Below are positions 32,333-40,321 of a DNA stretch of 64,000 nt, one piece after another. The position numbers and the translations under genes were made by a program. A model generated the notes under the pieces. It had not been told where the DNA came from, did no database searches, and saw only the letters and a program-made list of their open reading frames with translations. Origin of the DNA: Ollibium composti (lineage in GTDB: Bacteria > Pseudomonadota > Alphaproteobacteria > Rhizobiales > Rhizobiaceae); NCBI RefSeq assembly GCF_004801285.1, contig NZ_SSNY01000002.1, positions 434,001 to 498,000 on the forward strand, written 5' to 3'. Within the stretch, counting starts at the first letter, position 1. Every line of letters begins with the position of its first letter.

Positions 32333-34435
32333 ATGACCGACGCCGCCTCCCAGCCCGAAACCATCCACATCCCCGTCGTCGAGGAGCAGGTGGAAGGCCT
32401 GCCGCCCGGTTTCGGCGACGGCCTCGCCGGCAAGGTCGCCTTCCTCATCGCCGTGGCCTTCTCGCTGTTCCAGCTTTATGTGGCGGCCTACGGCGCGATC
32501 CCCAGCCCGATCGTGCGCGCGATGCACGTCGGCTTCCTCTTGCTGCTCGGCTTCGCCCTGGTCGCCAACCTCACCATCCGCAGCGTGGCCGGCAAGGCGT
32601 TCTACTGGCTATGCGGCATCGCCGGCTTCGCCACCGGCCTCTATCACTGGATCTTCTATGTCGACCTGATCCGCCGCTCCGGCTTCCTGACGACGCAGGA
32701 CCTCGTCGTCGGCGTGCTTTTGATCGTGCTGGTGTTCGAGGCGACGCGCCGCCTGATGGGCCTGCCGCTGGCCATCGTCGCCTTCCTGTTCCTGCTCTAC
32801 TGCTTCGTCGGCAACCACCTGCCGCCGCCGTTCATCCATCGCGGCTACGACTTCGCCCAGATCGTCGACACCTTCGCCTTCGGCGTGGAAGGCATCTACG
32901 GCACGCCGGTCTATGTCTCGGCCGCATACATCTTCATCTTCGTCGTCTTCGCCGCCTTCCTCGAACGCGCCGGCATGATCGCCCTGTTCAACGATTTCGC
33001 GCTCGGGCTGGTCGGCTCCTGGCGCGGCGGGCCGGCGCAGGTCTGCGTGCTCTCCTCGGCACTGATGGGCACCATCTCCGGCTCCGGCGTCGCCAACGTC
33101 GTGGCGTCGGGCCAGTTCACCATTCCGCTGATGAAGCGCTTCGGCTTCCGCTCCGCCTTCGCCGGCGCCGTCGAGGCGACCTCTTCGATGGGCGGGCAGA
33201 TCATGCCGCCGGTGATGGGCGCCGTCGCCTTCATCATGGCCGAGACGCTCAACATCTCCTATGCCGAGGTGGTCAAGGCCGCCATCATCCCGGCCGCCCT
33301 CTATTTCGGCGCCTGCTTCTGGCAGGTGCATCTGGAGGCCGGCAAGGCGGGGTTGGCGGGCATGGACAAGGCCTCGCTGCCCAACCCGTGGGCGGCGGTG
33401 CGCCAGCACTGGCCGCTGGTGCTGCCGCTATGCGCGCTGATCTACCTGCTGTTCGCCGGCTACACGCCGATCTTCGCCGGCACCATGGGCCTGGCGCTGA
33501 CCATCGTGCTCATCCTCGGCACGCCGCTGGCGGCCCTCATCGGCCCGCTCGCCTTCCGCATCGTTTTCTGGATCGCGCTGGGGCTCGCCGCGGCCTCCTT
33601 CATGAAATACGGCGTCAACCTTCTGGTCTTCGTCATCGCCGCCCTGCTGGTCGCCTGCCTCTTGTTCAAGGGCGGCCGCGAGACGGTGCAGATCTGCATC
33701 GACTCGCTGGCCGAAGGCGCCAAGAACGCGCTGCCGGTCGGCATCGCCTGCGCCATCGTCGGCATCGTCATCGGCACGCTGACGCTCACCGGCATCGCCT
33801 CCACCTTCGTCGGCTGGATCATTTCCATCGGTGAGAACAACCTGTTCCTGTCGCTGGTGCTGACCATGCTGACCTGCCTGGTGCTGGGCATGGGCATCCC
33901 CACCATCCCGAACTACATCATCACCTCCTCGCTCGCCGGCCCGGCGCTGCTGTCGCTCGGCGTGCCGCTGCTCGTCAGCCACATGTTCGTCTTCTATTTC
34001 GGCATCATGGCGGACTTGACCCCGCCGGTGGCGCTGGCCGCCTTCGCCGCCGCCCCGATGGCCAAGGAGTCTGCGATGAAGATCGGCGTCCAGGCGACCA
34101 AGCTCGCCATCGCCGGCTACGTCGTGCCCTTCATGGCCGTCTACACGCCGGCGCTGATGCTGCAGGACCCCGGCCCCATCGCCGCCGCCTACGGCTATCC
34201 GGTCGAGGTGACCTACATCGTCGCCAAGGCCTGCATGGGCATCCTTCTGTGGGGCGCGGCCGCCGTCGGCTTCCTGTTCGCCCGCATCGCCTGGTGGGAA
34301 CGGCTGCTTGCCTTTGCCGCCGGCATCCTTTTGGTCGCCGCCATCCCGCTCACCGACGAGATCGGCTGGGCGCTGGCGGTCCTGTGGATCGGTTGGCACT
34401 GGTGGCGCACGCGCCAGACGGCTGCGGTGGCGTGA
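32333..34435 (+). CDS. TRAP transporter fused permease (DctQ-DctM type)
   Basis: A 700-residue inner-membrane protein in which the small 4-TM Q subunit (about residues 35-190) is fused to the large M subunit of about 12 TM segments. Characteristic M-subunit stretches are LMGTISGSGVANVVASGQFTIP, TSSMGGQIMPPVMGAVAF and LGMGIPTIPNYIITSSLAGP. Fused permeases are the normal partners of TAXI binding proteins and use the Na+ gradient to import carboxylates. The DUF1850 gene overlaps its stop by 4 bp (GTGA). The substrate is not evident. Confidence 0.95.
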   Translation: MTDAASQPETIHIPVVEEQVEGLPPGFGDGLAGKVAFLIAVAFSLFQLYVAAYGAIPSPIVRAMHVGFLLLLGFALVANLTIRSVAGKAFYWLCGIAGFATGLYHWIFYVDLIRRSGFLTTQDLVVGVLLIVLVFEATRRLMGLPLAIVAFLFLLYCFVGNHLPPPFIHRGYDFAQIVDTFAFGVEGIYGTPVYVSAAYIFIFVVFAAFLERAGMIALFNDFALGLVGSWRGGPAQVCVLSSALMGTISGSGVANVVASGQFTIPLMKRFGFRSAFAGAVEATSSMGGQIMPPVMGAVAFIMAETLNISYAEVVKAAIIPAALYFGACFWQVHLEAGKAGLAGMDKASLPNPWAAVRQHWPLVLPLCALIYLLFAGYTPIFAGTMGLALTIVLILGTPLAALIGPLAFRIVFWIALGLAAASFMKYGVNLLVFVIAALLVACLLFKGGRETVQICIDSLAEGAKNALPVGIACAIVGIVIGTLTLTGIASTFVGWIISIGENNLFLSLVLTMLTCLVLGMGIPTIPNYIITSSLAGPALLSLGVPLLVSHMFVFYFGIMADLTPPVALAAFAAAPMAKESAMKIGVQATKLAIAGYVVPFMAVYTPALMLQDPGPIAAAYGYPVEVTYIVAKACMGILLWGAAAVGFLFARIAWWERLLAFAAGILLVAAIPLTDEIGWALAVLWIGWHWWRTRQTAAVA

Positions 34436-34800
34436 GCATCTGCATCCTCGCCGCCGGCAAGGTGACGGTGCTGGCGGGCGCCGCCTTCACACTCGCCTGG
34501 ACGCATTCGGTGGAAAGGACGCGCTGGGAGGAACACTGGAAGGTGACGCCGGCCGGCCTCCAGGTGGTCGAGGCGCGCATCCAGGGCTCCGGCGCCGGGA
34601 TGGACCCGCCGGAGGAGTCGGTGTTCAGGGATGGCTGGTGGGTCTACGCGCCGAAGGTCGGGCCGCAGCCGCGGCTCCTGCTCGCCGCCTCAGGGGCGAC
34701 CGGCGGTGGCTGGACGCTGTGTGCGGAAGGTCGTTGCGCGGTGATCGGCGCCCGGCCGGCAGATCCGGCTGTCGTGACGGCTTGTGAGGGTCAACGATAG
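34432..34800 (+). CDS. DUF1850 domain protein of the TRAP operon
   Basis: A 122-residue protein that begins with GTG overlapping the TRAP permease stop (GTGA), so translation is coupled. FTLAWTHSVERTRWEEHWKV is the DUF1850 core. An N-terminal hydrophobic segment (residues 1-20) suggests membrane anchoring or export. DUF1850 genes are regularly found beside TAXI-TRAP permeases, but their role in transport is unknown. Confidence 0.85.
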   Translation: MSICILAAGKVTVLAGAAFTLAWTHSVERTRWEEHWKVTPAGLQVVEARIQGSGAGMDPPEESVFRDGWWVYAPKVGPQPRLLLAASGATGGGWTLCAEGRCAVIGARPADPAVVTACEGQR

Positions 34801-34804
34801 GATT

Positions 34805-34951
34805 TCAGTGAGCGCCGAAGCCCAGCGTGTGCGAGCGGCGCGCGCAGGCCGGACCGGGGCCGCGCATGTAGTAGCGCTCCGGCCGGTAGGTCGGCGCGAC
34901 GAATTCGCGGATGGCGGCAACATAGAAGGCAATGTGCTTCAGGATACGCAT
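34805..34951 (-). CDS. Short protein of unknown function (48 residues)
   Basis: Reads MRILKHIAFYVAAIREFVAP, then TYRPERYYMRGPGPACARRS and HTLGFGAH. It has an amphipathic N-terminal helix followed by Tyr/Arg/Gly-rich sequence with a single Cys. It lies convergently with DUF1850, 4 bp apart. The codon use looks like a gene, but the ribosome site is weak. The family is not recognised with certainty. Confidence 0.45.
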   Translation of the reverse strand: MRILKHIAFYVAAIREFVAPTYRPERYYMRGPGPACARRSHTLGFGAH

Positions 34952-35154
34952 TTTTTACACCAGTCCCTGTCCCGGTTTTCGGAGTCCCTTCCGAATGGGA
35001 AACATCGTAGCTCGAAGTGGTGAATCCCTCGTGAATACGAGGTTAATTTTCGCCCGGAAATCAGGCACTTCGTGGCGGGATTGCGGCTAACTGGCGGTCT
35101 TTCCGTGGGCGCGGCGACAAGCGTTTCCGTTGTGGTTTTTGCGCCACAGGGACG

Positions 35155-35847
35155 TCATGCCAAAAATGTCCGCTCGAACGCCGTCCTGCCCTTCGGCGAG
35201 AAAGCGACGACGCGGCTGTCCTTCTCGCGCCGAGCCCATTTCTCGGCGAGGATCCTGTCGAGGATCGCGGCCCCCAGCGCGCCGGCCAGATGCGAGCGGC
35301 GCACGCTCCAGTCGAGGCAGTCGCGGCAGACCGGCCGGCGTGATGTGCCGAGGTTTGCCGTGTCGATGCCGCGCATGGCGAAATAGGAGGCTCCCAGCGG
35401 CCCCAGCGTCACCGTCCGCCCGTCGCGCACGATGACGCCGCGCTCGACGAAACCGTCCATCATCTTCACCGCATGCTCGCCGGCCAGATGGTCGTAGCAG
35501 ACGCGCGCCTCGCGCATGGTCGCCTCGCGCGGACCGGGCCGGACCCGCTTCGGCCCGACGCTGGCGGCCACGCCCATGATCGCTTCCAGCATCGCCGCGA
35601 CCTGCGGTCCCGACAGCGCGTAGTAGCGGTGGCGGCCCTCGCTCGCCACGGAAAGCAGTCCGCCGTCCATCAGCTTGGCCAGATGCGAGCTGGCCGTCGG
35701 CAGCGTCACGCCGGCTTCCAGCGCCAGTTCGCTCGCCGTCAGTGCCGCGCCGGTCATCAGCGCCGTCAGCATGTTGGCGCGCGCCGGGTCGCCGACAAGA
35801 CTGGCGATGAGAGCGATGTTCGGTCCGTCCTGCAATCCTTCAGGCAT
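35155..35847 (-). CDS. ArsR-family winged-helix transcriptional regulator
   Basis: A 230-residue ArsR/SmtB-like regulator: winged helix-turn-helix over residues about 12-90 (ARANMLTALMTGAALTASEL, TLPTASSHLAKLMDGGLLSV), then a longer C-terminal domain with CRDCLDWSVRRSHLAGALGA. The start at 35847 is supported by a GGAG site 8 bases away. No metal-binding CxC motif is seen in the DNA-recognition helix, although a C-x2-C pair exists in the C-terminal part. It diverges from the DUF1127 gene, and a GTGATT/AATCAC repeat lies between them. Confidence 0.9.
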   Translation of the reverse strand: MPEGLQDGPNIALIASLVGDPARANMLTALMTGAALTASELALEAGVTLPTASSHLAKLMDGGLLSVASEGRHRYYALSGPQVAAMLEAIMGVAASVGPKRVRPGPREATMREARVCYDHLAGEHAVKMMDGFVERGVIVRDGRTVTLGPLGASYFAMRGIDTANLGTSRRPVCRDCLDWSVRRSHLAGALGAAILDRILAEKWARREKDSRVVAFSPKGRTAFERTFLA

Positions 35848-35867
35848 AGTTTGATCTCCATCGAAGC

Positions 35868-35886
35868 GTGATTGACACGAAATCAC
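35868..35886. promoter_or_regulatory. GTGATT-N7-AATCAC inverted repeat between arsR-type and DUF1127 genes
   Basis: A perfect 6-bp inverted repeat in the 68-bp divergent gap, 21 bp from the ArsR start and 29 bp from the DUF1127 start. It overlaps a TTGACA box (35872-35877). It is a candidate operator for the ArsR protein. Confidence 0.4.
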
Positions 35887-35915
35887 TATTCTGTCCGCAG
35901 ATCAAGGAGACAACG

Positions 35916-36119
35916 ATGCCAGACATTTTCACCATCGCTTTCGTCGATGCCGCCGCCCGCCGCTCCGCCATCCATCGTCTGTTTTCCGAACTGGCATCGT
36001 GGCATCGCCGCCATCGGCAGCGGCTCGACCTGGTTGAACTCGACGACCATCTGCTCGCCGACATCGGCGTGACGCCGCACGAAGCCAGGCATGAAAGCGC
36101 CAAACCCTTCTGGCGCTGA
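35916..36119 (+). CDS. DUF1127 domain small protein
   Basis: A 67-residue protein ending with the DUF1127 pattern: WHRRHRQRLDLVELDDHLLA and DIGVTPHEARHESAKPFWR. An AAGGAGA site fixes the ATG at 35916. DUF1127 proteins are short Arg-rich regulators in alphaproteobacteria, with RNA-linked roles in phosphate and carbon metabolism reported for some. It diverges from the ArsR gene and is followed by the NIPSNAP gene at 70 bp. Confidence 0.85.
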   Translation: MPDIFTIAFVDAAARRSAIHRLFSELASWHRRHRQRLDLVELDDHLLADIGVTPHEARHESAKPFWR

Positions 36120-36189
36120 GCGCCATTCTGGCAGCTTGCTGCGACGAACGCTTCGATCGCGGTCGAACTATCAATCGAGGAGAAAGAGA

Positions 36190-36522
36190 ATGACCGTCAC
36201 CTGCTTCATCCGCTACGAGATCGACCCCTTCGGCAGGCAAGCCTTCGAGGAATATGCCCGCAACTGGGGGCAGGCGATCCCGCGCTGCGGAGCCGATCTG
36301 ATCGGCTATTTCGCGCCGCACGAGGGCTCGGCCACCACCGCCTACGGCGTCTACAACATCGAGAACCTCGCCGCCTACGAGGCCTATCGGGCGCGGCTGG
36401 CGGCCGATCCGGCCGGCAAGGCGAACTACGAATTCGCGCGCCGTGAGAAATTCATCCTCAAGGAGGACCGCATTTTCCTGAAACTCGCCTCGGTGCCGCA
36501 CGGCAAGGTGATCCAGCCATGA
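36190..36522 (+). CDS. NIPSNAP family protein
   Basis: A 110-residue dimeric alpha/beta-barrel protein of the NIPSNAP family (VTCFIRYEIDPFGRQAFEEY at the start; YNIENLAAYEAYRARLAADP in the middle). The function of bacterial NIPSNAP proteins is not settled. An AGGAGAAAG site precedes the ATG. It overlaps the next gene by 4 bp (ATGA); that gene has the same fold class, so the two may form a pair or a heterodimer. Confidence 0.88.
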   Translation: MTVTCFIRYEIDPFGRQAFEEYARNWGQAIPRCGADLIGYFAPHEGSATTAYGVYNIENLAAYEAYRARLAADPAGKANYEFARREKFILKEDRIFLKLASVPHGKVIQP

Positions 36523-36863
36523 TCGCGGTCATCTTCGAGGTCGAACCCGCCGATGGCGAGCGTGATACCTATCTCGGCATTGCCGCCGGGTTGAAACCGC
36601 TGCTCGAAACGATGGACGGCTTCATCTCGGTCGAGCGCTTCCAGAGCCTTGCCGACCCGGCGCGCGTGCTCTCACTGTCGTTCTGGCGCGACGAGGAGGC
36701 GGTCAAGGGCTGGCGCAACACCGAGGAGCACCGGCAGGCGCAGCAGGCCGGGCGCGGCGGCGTCTTCGCCGGCTACCGGCTGCGCATCGCCCATGTCGTG
36801 CGCGACTACGGCATGACGGAACGCGCCGAGGCACCGACCGACAGCCGCGCCCTGCACGGCTGA
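36519..36863 (+). CDS. Antibiotic biosynthesis monooxygenase (ABM) domain protein
   Basis: A 114-residue ABM-type ferredoxin-like protein: EPADGERDTYLGIAAGL, MDGFISVERFQSLADPAR, LSFWRDEEAVKGWRNTEEHR. The family includes cofactor-free quinone-forming monooxygenases and heme-degrading enzymes, but many members are uncharacterised. It is translationally coupled to the NIPSNAP gene through an ATGA overlap and ends 3 bp from the convergent mbfA gene. Confidence 0.88.
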   Translation: MIAVIFEVEPADGERDTYLGIAAGLKPLLETMDGFISVERFQSLADPARVLSLSFWRDEEAVKGWRNTEEHRQAQQAGRGGVFAGYRLRIAHVVRDYGMTERAEAPTDSRALHG

Positions 36864-36866
36864 GCC

Positions 36867-37850
36867 TCACGCATTGCCGATCAGGATGCCTGCCGCGAAC
36901 ACCAGCGCGCCGCCCAGCACCACCTGGAAGGCGGCGCGCCAGAACGGCGTTTCCATGTAGCGGTTCTGCACGAAGGCGATGGCCCACAGTTCGAAGAACA
37001 CCACGACCGCCGCCACGCCCGTCGCCGTCCAGAAGTGCGGGATGAGGTAGGGCAGGGCGTGGCCGAGGCCGCCGAGCGCCGTCATGACGCCGGTGGTCAG
37101 GCCGCGCTTGATCGGCGAGCCGCGTCCCGACAGTTTGCCGTCGTCGGAGGCCACTTCGGTGAAGCCCATGGAAATGCCGGCGCCGATCGAGGCGGCGAGG
37201 CCGACGAGGAACGTCTGCCAGGTGTCGTGCGTGGCGAAGGCGGCGGCAAAGATCGGCGCCAGCGTCGACACCGAGCCGTCCATCAGCCCGGCAAGGCCCG
37301 GCTGCACATAGGTGAGGATGAACTGCCGGCGCTCCATGTCGCGCTCCTCTTCGCGCACGGCGTCCGGCGTGTGCTCGCGCTCCAGCTGCATGGCGCGCGT
37401 CTCGTGGCCCTGCTCGGCGGCGGCGAGGTTTCCGAGAAGCTTGCGGGTCGAGGCGTCCTCGCTGCGCTTGGCGGCCTCGACGTAGAACAGCCGCGCCTGC
37501 CGCTCCATCTCCTCGGCCTGGCCGCGCACGGCGTCGATGCCCAGCGGCCGCACAAGCCAGTCGGGCTTGCGCTGGTAATAGCCGCGCACATGCTCGCGCC
37601 GGATCAGCGGGATGCGCTCGCCGAAGCGGGCGCGATGCAGTTCGATCAGCGCCTCGCGGTGGCCGTCTTCCTCCTTGGCCATGGCCTCGAAGATATCGGC
37701 CGAATGCGGGAAGTCGTCGCGCAAGCCGTCGGCATAGGCGCGGTAGATGCGGGCGTCGTCCTCCTCGGAGGAGATCGCCAATGCCAGGATTTCCTGTTCG
37801 GAAAGGCTCGAAAAGGAGCGGCGGCCGAAACCGAAGACACGGGAAAGCAT
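36867..37850 (-). CDS. mbfA: MbfA, membrane-bound ferritin (rubrerythrin domain plus VIT1 domain)
   Basis: A 327-residue fusion. The N-terminal part (residues about 18-160) is a rubrerythrin/ferritin-like four-helix bundle with diiron ligands in SSEEDDARIY, AKEEDGHREAL and AAEQGHETRA. The C-terminal part (residues about 175-327) has the five membrane segments of VIT1/CCC1 transporters (MDGSVSTLAPIFAAAF, GLAASIGAGISMGFTEVASD). MbfA proteins export iron and protect against iron and peroxide stress in rhizobia and Agrobacterium. An exact ICE palindrome, the binding site of Irr, lies 16 bp upstream of the start, so it should be repressed by Irr in low iron. Confidence 0.95.
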   Translation of the reverse strand: MLSRVFGFGRRSFSSLSEQEILALAISSEEDDARIYRAYADGLRDDFPHSADIFEAMAKEEDGHREALIELHRARFGERIPLIRREHVRGYYQRKPDWLVRPLGIDAVRGQAEEMERQARLFYVEAAKRSEDASTRKLLGNLAAAEQGHETRAMQLEREHTPDAVREEERDMERRQFILTYVQPGLAGLMDGSVSTLAPIFAAAFATHDTWQTFLVGLAASIGAGISMGFTEVASDDGKLSGRGSPIKRGLTTGVMTALGGLGHALPYLIPHFWTATGVAAVVVFFELWAIAFVQNRYMETPFWRAAFQVVLGGALVFAAGILIGNA

Positions 37851-37865
37851 TCTTTTATACTCTAG

Positions 37866-37882
37866 TTTAGAATGATTCTAAA
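37866..37882. promoter_or_regulatory. ICE box (Irr operator) of mbfA
   Basis: TTTAGAA-TGA-TTCTAAA is a perfect 17-bp palindrome matching the iron control element bound by the heme-responsive regulator Irr in Hyphomicrobiales. It lies 16 bp upstream of the mbfA ATG, within an AT-rich stretch where the promoter is expected. Confidence 0.88.
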
Positions 37883-38012
37883 TTAGAGTTTCCGCTGCCC
37901 TGCGTCAACGGCGCAGGCCGGAAAATCGGGTCGGCGCAGAAATGCCGCGGCACCTCTTTCTATCGGCGAACGTTCGCCTATATGATGGAAACCACGAAAT
38001 CGGAACAGCCTC

Positions 38013-38330
38013 ATGACGAAGAAAACGGAAGCCTTCGATCCCAAGCCCGTGCTCGACCTCATCGCCTCGATCGAGGCCGATCTCCAGCGCCTCAAGGGCC
38101 TCGTTTCCGCCAAGGTCGAAAAATTCGATCCCGCCAACCCGCACAACAAGACGCCCGACGGCAAGCTGACCGGGGAGGGGGTGGAGTGCTGCTACCGCAT
38201 GTTCGACGAGGGCAAGTCGCGCTACACCGTGGCGCAGCAGATGAAGATTTCCTTCGCCGCCGCCACGCACCGCTTCAACGCCTGGCGCAAGGCCGGCGGC
38301 AGCAAGCGCGAACGCACTTTGCTGGGATAG
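38013..38330 (+). CDS. Hypothetical protein with a helix-turn-helix-like C terminus
   Basis: A 105-residue protein of no recognised family. The N-terminal half (ADLQRLKGLVSAKVEKFDP) looks like a short coiled coil. The C-terminal half (DEGKSRYTVAQQMKISFAAA then THRFNAWRKAGG) has the spacing of a helix-turn-helix, so DNA binding is possible. Cys59 and Cys60 are adjacent. It is preceded by the mbfA promoter region and followed by a palindromic repeat, and appears to be a single gene. Confidence 0.7.
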   Translation: MTKKTEAFDPKPVLDLIASIEADLQRLKGLVSAKVEKFDPANPHNKTPDGKLTGEGVECCYRMFDEGKSRYTVAQQMKISFAAATHRFNAWRKAGGSKRERTLLG

Positions 38331-38407
38331 ATCGAGCCTAGCAACTTGCCCCCATAGAGGGCAGGGCTGTCACATATGGAGTTTTCCTCGACCTCGACCG
38401 TCGCAGT

Positions 38408-38547
38408 ACCCCACCCCCTAACCCCTCCCGGCAAGGGGGAGGGGGACTTTGCGGCACCGTTATAGCGCGCCAATCTCGCCGATTTCGGCTGAAATGGCGG
38501 CGTCGGCGTCTCCTTCCCCCTTGCGGGGAGGGGTTAGGGGTGGGGGT
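38408..38547. repeat. CCCCACCCCCTAACCCCTCCC...GGGGAGGGGTTAGGGGTGGGGG repeat
   Basis: Second copy of the family at 29032-29123, with the same inverted ends and a longer, unrelated centre (about 60 bp). It lies between the 105-residue hypothetical gene and the secreted Arg/Asp-rich gene. Nothing coding was seen in the remaining gap. Confidence 0.85.
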
Positions 38548-38696
38548 ATCCCGCCGGCCAGAATAGAGAAAATTCCGTATGCGATAGCCCTGCCATGGAG
38601 GAGACGACAGCAATCGGACTGGCCAACAACAAAACCGGCGGAAGCGCCGAAAGCGCTCCCGCCGATCGATGTCCTCGCGTTGCCTCTAGCGGCGGA

Positions 38697-39089
38697 TCAA
38701 TCCCTGGCCAGCACCGGGCAACGGCCGTCCCTGCGGTCGAACGTCACCACGATGCGGTCGCCGAACCGGTCGCGGCCGCGCACCGAGATGGTGCGCCGGC
38801 CGACGTCGTCGATGCGGGCGCGCCGCACACCCATGCGGTCGGCCTTGTCGAGCGCGCGGTCGGGCGTGCATTCGCGGCGGCGGGACCAGCGTTCATCGCC
38901 ACGGTCCCGGCGGTAGTCGCCGCGGTCCCGGCAGTCCTCCCGGTCCGGATCGCAGTCGCGGCGCAGCCGGAGCTGCGGGCCGTCGTTGCCGAGATGAAGT
39001 TCGAGGTCCTGCGCCGAGGCCGCGCCGATCGGAATGCTCGTCAGCGCCATAGCCAGAGCGAGTACGGATGACTTGAGAAGTGCGTGCAT
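38697..39089 (-). CDS. Secreted Arg/Asp-rich small protein
   Basis: A 130-residue protein with a signal peptide (residues 1-25, ALAMALTSIPIGAASAQ). The mature chain has a charged middle (DCDPDREDCRDRGDYRRDRG) with two Cys, then ARIDDVGRRTISVRGRDRFG and a final Cys in DGRCPVLARD. GGAGG lies 9 bases before the ATG at 39089. The alternation of Arg and Asp resembles periplasmic proteins of unknown function found in rhizobia. No enzyme motif is visible. Confidence 0.78.
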   Translation of the reverse strand: MHALLKSSVLALAMALTSIPIGAASAQDLELHLGNDGPQLRLRRDCDPDREDCRDRGDYRRDRGDERWSRRRECTPDRALDKADRMGVRRARIDDVGRRTISVRGRDRFGDRIVVTFDRRDGRCPVLARD

Positions 39090-39330
39090 GGTCGTGGCCT
39101 CCATTTGCCCCGTTCGACCCATAAACGCCGGCCGGCCTGTCCGGTCACATCAGATTTGGTTGCCGGGTCGATATAATCAGTGAAGGCTGAAATACCGGGC
39201 ATTTTCGTGGCGGAGCGCCGCCCGAGAATTTGTCGCGGTGTCAATTTTCCGGTGGCACGGCGCCCCGTTTTGCTGACACATGGGCGGCATGGCCTTCCAT
39301 CCCGGCCGAACCGCCCAGGACCCGTCCTCC

Positions 39331-40314
39331 ATGACCGCCATTTCCGCACCGCCCCGCATCGACGATATCCGCGCCGCCGCCGGCCGACTTTCAGGTCTCA
39401 GCGTGCGCACGCCGCTGCTTGAATCGCCGGTGCTCAACGAGCGCCTCGGCGGCCGGGTCCTGTTCAAGCCCGAGGTGCTGCAGCGCACCGGCTCCTTCAA
39501 GTTCCGCGGCGCCTATAATAAGATCGCCAGCCTTTCCGACGCCGAGCGTGCCCGTGGCGTCGTCGCCTTCTCCTCCGGCAACCACGCGCAGGGCGTCGCC
39601 GCCGCAGCCGCCATGTTCGGTGCTCGCGCCGTCATCGCCATGCCGGCGGACGCGCCGCGTACCAAGACCGACAACGTGCGCCGCATGGGCGCCGAGATCG
39701 TCCCCTTCGACCGCTTCAGCCAGGACCGCGCGGCGGTGGTGCGGCCGTGGCTGGACGAGGGCATGGCGCTGGTGCCGCCCTTCGACGACGCCTTCGTCAT
39801 CGCCGGCCAGGGCACCATCGGCCTGGAACTGGTCGAGCAGGCAAGCGCGCTCGGTGCGGCGCTGGACGCGGTCGTCATCCCCTGCGGCGGCGGCGGGCTG
39901 ACCGGCGGCATCTCCGTCGCCGTCAAGGACGCCTCGCCGAGGACCGAAATCTGGGCCGTCGAGCCCGAGCATTTCGACGATACCCGCCGCTCGCTGGAAC
40001 AGGGGAAGCCGGTGGCCAACCGTCCCGGCCATACCTCCATCTGCGATTCTCTGCTGACCGCCGAGCCTGGCGCCCTCACCTTCGCCATCAACAAGACGAC
40101 GCTCGCCGGCGCCGTTGCCGTTTCCGAGGACGCGGTGCGCCACGCCATGCGCGAGGCGATGGCGCTTCTGAAGCTGGTGGTCGAGCCGGGCGGCGCGGTG
40201 GCGCTGGCCGCAATCCTCTCCGGCGCCGTCGACGTGCGCGGACGCACCGTCGCCGTGGTTCTTTCCGGCGGCAACGTCGATCCCGACGCCTACGCCGCCG
40301 TCCTGGCGGGCTGA
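39331..40314 (+). CDS. Threonine/serine dehydratase-like PLP enzyme
   Basis: A 327-residue fold type II PLP enzyme, similar in size to catabolic threonine dehydratase and serine racemase. GSFKFRGAYNKI carries the PLP Lys, SSGNHAQGVAAAA the substrate loop and PCGGGGLTGG the phosphate-binding Gly loop; LSGGNVD closes the domain. No C-terminal ACT domain is present, so the feedback-regulated biosynthetic IlvA form is unlikely. The start at 39331 fits the family length; an in-frame ATG at 39280 is possible. It stands alone and converges on the ABC-2 permease gene 7 bp downstream. Confidence 0.9.
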   Translation: MTAISAPPRIDDIRAAAGRLSGLSVRTPLLESPVLNERLGGRVLFKPEVLQRTGSFKFRGAYNKIASLSDAERARGVVAFSSGNHAQGVAAAAAMFGARAVIAMPADAPRTKTDNVRRMGAEIVPFDRFSQDRAAVVRPWLDEGMALVPPFDDAFVIAGQGTIGLELVEQASALGAALDAVVIPCGGGGLTGGISVAVKDASPRTEIWAVEPEHFDDTRRSLEQGKPVANRPGHTSICDSLLTAEPGALTFAINKTTLAGAVAVSEDAVRHAMREAMALLKLVVEPGGAVALAAILSGAVDVRGRTVAVVLSGGNVDPDAYAAVLAG

Positions 40315-40321
40315 TCCGCGC

